Part shown: positions 33,673 through 35,118 of the stretch, piece after piece | How the letters are laid out: each line of letters starts with the position of its first letter | Numbering within the stretch: the first letter of the stretch is position 1 | Assembly: GCA_026708285.1 (NCBI GenBank) | Contig: JAPOVF010000009.1 | Location: 1 to 35,118, forward strand | Source of the DNA: Acidobacteriota bacterium | GTDB lineage: Bacteria; Acidobacteriota; Thermoanaerobaculia; Multivoradales; Multivoraceae | Reading direction: 5' to 3' | DNA: 35,118 nucleotides | Program-made: the position numbers and the translations under genes | The notes under the pieces: model-generated | Databases searched by the model: none | What the model was told of the DNA's origin: nothing | Seen by the model: only the letters and a program-made list of their open reading frames with translations

Positions 33673-33715
33673 CCTATCATTTCATAGGCGAGTTCTTCCC
33701 AGATTTCTCGTAGCC
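33673..33715 (-). repeat. 43-bp hairpin element, copy 10 (inverted)
   Basis: On the - strand: CCTATGAAATGATAGG (33673-33688), preceded by a 21-nt purine-rich spacer that matches copies 1 and 5 (GGGAAG-like core). The hexamer position reads GGCTAC, which does not pair with the loop. It is the only clear - strand copy and lies between two + strand genes; the hairpin itself forms in either strand. Confidence 0.75.
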
Positions 33716-33779
33716 TTTTGCTTACGTATCCCTTGTTGAACGGGCCGCGCACGCGGCCGCCTTGGTGTGGTGTGGGCGA

Positions 33780-34922
33780 ATGTTAGCCAGACAAGAAATG
33801 AGGACAGCGACTTCGCTCCTCGCCTTCGTCTTGGGTGCGAATTGGGCGGGCGCGCGGCTACCGGACGACTCATTCGCGTCCAACCTCCCCAGAACACCTC
33901 CGACGGCGGGCTTCGCCGAGACCGCTGGCGTCCGCAGCCCCGAGGGCATCCACCCAGTGATCGCGCTTCGCGGGACCCGTGTACTCACTGCGGTCGAGCC
34001 TCCCGGCTCCGGTCCGCCTACGCGTGTTGGTCAAGCCGCGACTGTCGAGTATCGCTACGACGACGGCGGCTTTGAGAGGGGTACCCGCATTGACACCGTC
34101 AGTCAGGAGTACGCGCAGCTCTTCCGCTTGAACCAGGCCGGCGCCATTGCGGGAATGACGGTTTGCTGGCAGCGACATGAGGCCAGCACATCGTCGGGAG
34201 CAAAGTTCCAACTGCGTATCTACGTCGAGGGGACGCTAACGGGAAGGTGGAACTTCGACTGGCCGGAAGCGCTTCCGAGAGCGGGACACTGGCGGTGCGC
34301 CAAGATGCTAGGCAGCTTCATTGGAAGCGAGCTTCCTGCGGGGAACATACACGTCGCATTTCGTTGGAACAGAGCGACGCCCGAAGTCAACACACTCTTG
34401 ATGACCGAGGATCACGACGGTCCGGGCGGTACGAGAGTCACCTACCGGAGTCTGTCCGAAGAGGACGGCGAGTGGTCGGACTGGTCAGATCATCCTGTGG
34501 CTCGGGCTATTGGCATACGGCTCACAGTGGACCACGCGGACGGGACTCCTGATCCGCCGCCGCCTCCTACAGTCGCAGATTGCGAGCCGACAAGAGCGGC
34601 CCTCCACTTTGACGGGGGCTACAGGGTCAGCATGTGTTGGCGGACTCGCGAAGGTCGGGAAGGTCAGGCTCGTTCCGGTATCTGGGCTTCTGGCCAAGCC
34701 GGCTTGTTGTGGTTCTTCGACCCTGACAACGCCGAGGTGCTCATCAAGGTGCTGAACGGCTGTTCGCACAACGGCCACCGGTGGGTCTACGTGGCTCCGG
34801 TTACGGACGTCCACTTCAACCTGTGGGTAAGCGGCCCGAACGGCCGCCGATGGACCTACAAGAACAAGCTGGGCCGCACGGCGGCGACCAGAAGTGACAC
34901 GGCGGCCTTCCCCTGCAACTGA
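33780..34922 (+). CDS. Modular secreted protein with one W-F-F/VKVL module
   Basis: A 380-residue exported protein. ATG at 33780 (33798 is an alternative) gives a signal peptide (MRTATSLLAFVLGANWAGA). Residues ~95-250 are a beta-rich unit starting Y-R-Y-D-D-G and ending ARAIGIRLTVDHADG, like the units of the protein at 15806. After a PPPPP linker, the C-terminal ~115 residues are the conserved module: V-S-M-C-W-R-T, SGIWASGQAGLLWFF, V-L-I-K-V-L-N-G-C, then D-T-A-A-F-P-C at the very end. It is a shorter relative of the product at 15806 and its role is unknown. It follows the autotransporter gene by about 190 bp, with inverted element copy 10 in between. Confidence 0.78.
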   Translation: MLARQEMRTATSLLAFVLGANWAGARLPDDSFASNLPRTPPTAGFAETAGVRSPEGIHPVIALRGTRVLTAVEPPGSGPPTRVGQAATVEYRYDDGGFERGTRIDTVSQEYAQLFRLNQAGAIAGMTVCWQRHEASTSSGAKFQLRIYVEGTLTGRWNFDWPEALPRAGHWRCAKMLGSFIGSELPAGNIHVAFRWNRATPEVNTLLMTEDHDGPGGTRVTYRSLSEEDGEWSDWSDHPVARAIGIRLTVDHADGTPDPPPPPTVADCEPTRAALHFDGGYRVSMCWRTREGREGQARSGIWASGQAGLLWFFDPDNAEVLIKVLNGCSHNGHRWVYVAPVTDVHFNLWVSGPNGRRWTYKNKLGRTAATRSDTAAFPCN

Positions 34923-34952
34923 GAACGAGCGGTCACGTGCGGTCGTGGTTCG

Positions 34953-35118
34953 TCAGCCATCCCGGTCATCAAGGTGGCGGCTCAGGTAGGAGCGGCCCAA
35001 GCGGGTGATCCGCAAGCCGGGGTAGACGATCCAACGGCCTCTGAGAGAGATATGAAGTTCCCCATGAGAGTGCCGTCGGCGTACTCGGAGTCATACCCGC
35101 GTGTTCGTCCCTCCGATC
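34953..35118 (-). CDS. C-terminal part of an unknown protein, cut by window edge
   Basis: An open frame of 54 residues runs in from the right edge and stops at 34953. The end reads GRWIVYPGLRITRLGRSYLS and then RHLDDRDG, basic and helix-strand-like, comparable with the wing and last helix of a winged-helix protein, but this is weak. The start lies outside the window. It converges with the modular secreted protein gene. Confidence 0.45.

Noticed and set aside
4..33715. The 43-bp element as a sigma-70 promoter (TTGAAG ... TATCAA)
   Set aside because: The spacing between these boxes is about 21 bp, too long for -35/-10 boxes, and the symmetric hairpin and hexamer match would be unexplained. An ECF-type reading (GAAC ... 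TATC) is not excluded but is weak.
4..33715. The element as a rho-independent terminator, CRISPR repeat or integron attC site
   Set aside because: There is no T-run after the stem. The copies are kilobases apart with genes between, so not CRISPR. They lack the attC core pair, lie upstream of genes, and no integrase is present.

Overview
The window is GC-rich DNA of a Gram-negative bacterium: two TonB-dependent receptor loci (one a pseudogene), a TonB energy transducer, an autotransporter-type beta-barrel and many secreted proteins. The best lineage guess is Acidobacteriota (Thermoanaerobaculia-like) or a similar marine or sponge-associated lineage. This rests on a beta-type module (W-F-F, then V-K-V-L-x-x-C, ending D-T-A-A-F-x-C) that I recall as common in that group, on paired sulfatases, and on a fused ATP sulfurylase/APS kinase. 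Taxonomy is inference only.

Layout. 1-1050: a TonB-dependent receptor pseudogene (-). 1748-5831: a three-gene operon (DUF1214-type membrane protein, secreted sulfatase, metallo-beta-lactamase-fold hydrolase resembling alkylsulfatases). 5828-7638 (-): a steroid-5-alpha-reductase-like membrane protein and an unusual fusion of a Dph6-like PP-loop ATPase with an AraC DNA-binding domain. 8112-9428: an Mrr-type restriction endonuclease, followed by small hypothetical genes to 10.6 kb. 10790-15271: secreted proteins, an ankyrin protein and a secreted protein ending in a TonB C-terminal domain. 15806-17932: a modular secreted protein. 18206-19316: hicB-hicA and a decayed hsdR fragment. 19839-24308: TonB, a secreted partner protein and a full TonB-dependent receptor. 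24639-26363: PAPS synthase. 26381-29046 (-): an aminotransferase and a second sulfatase. 29193-34922: a large Calx-beta autotransporter and a second modular secreted protein. A partial gene runs off the right edge.

The most striking signal is not a gene. A 43-bp element recurs ten times (nine +, one -), with an eleventh degenerate copy. It has a 5' hexamer (typically GTTTGA), a purine-rich 21-nt spacer of constant length, and a 16-nt hairpin (typically CCTATCAAACGATAGG) whose loop region is complementary to the 5' hexamer. One copy changes hexamer and loop together (TCTGA with TCAGA). Seven + copies lie 30-200 bp upstream of a start codon on the same strand. They precede the genes for the DUF1214 operon, Mrr, a secreted OB/NTR-like protein, the modular secreted protein, TonB, PAPS synthase and the autotransporter. 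It could be a structured leader RNA, a regulator-binding dyad or a mobile intergenic repeat; the sequence alone cannot decide. A second hairpin family (GCCTGCCGGC stem) occurs twice, once at the broken end of hsdR.

Functionally the window mixes outer-membrane uptake and surface proteins with sulfate chemistry (two sulfatases, an alkylsulfatase-like hydrolase, PAPS synthesis) and defence genes, with visible gene decay (TonB receptor pseudogene, hsdR remnant, truncated small membrane protein).
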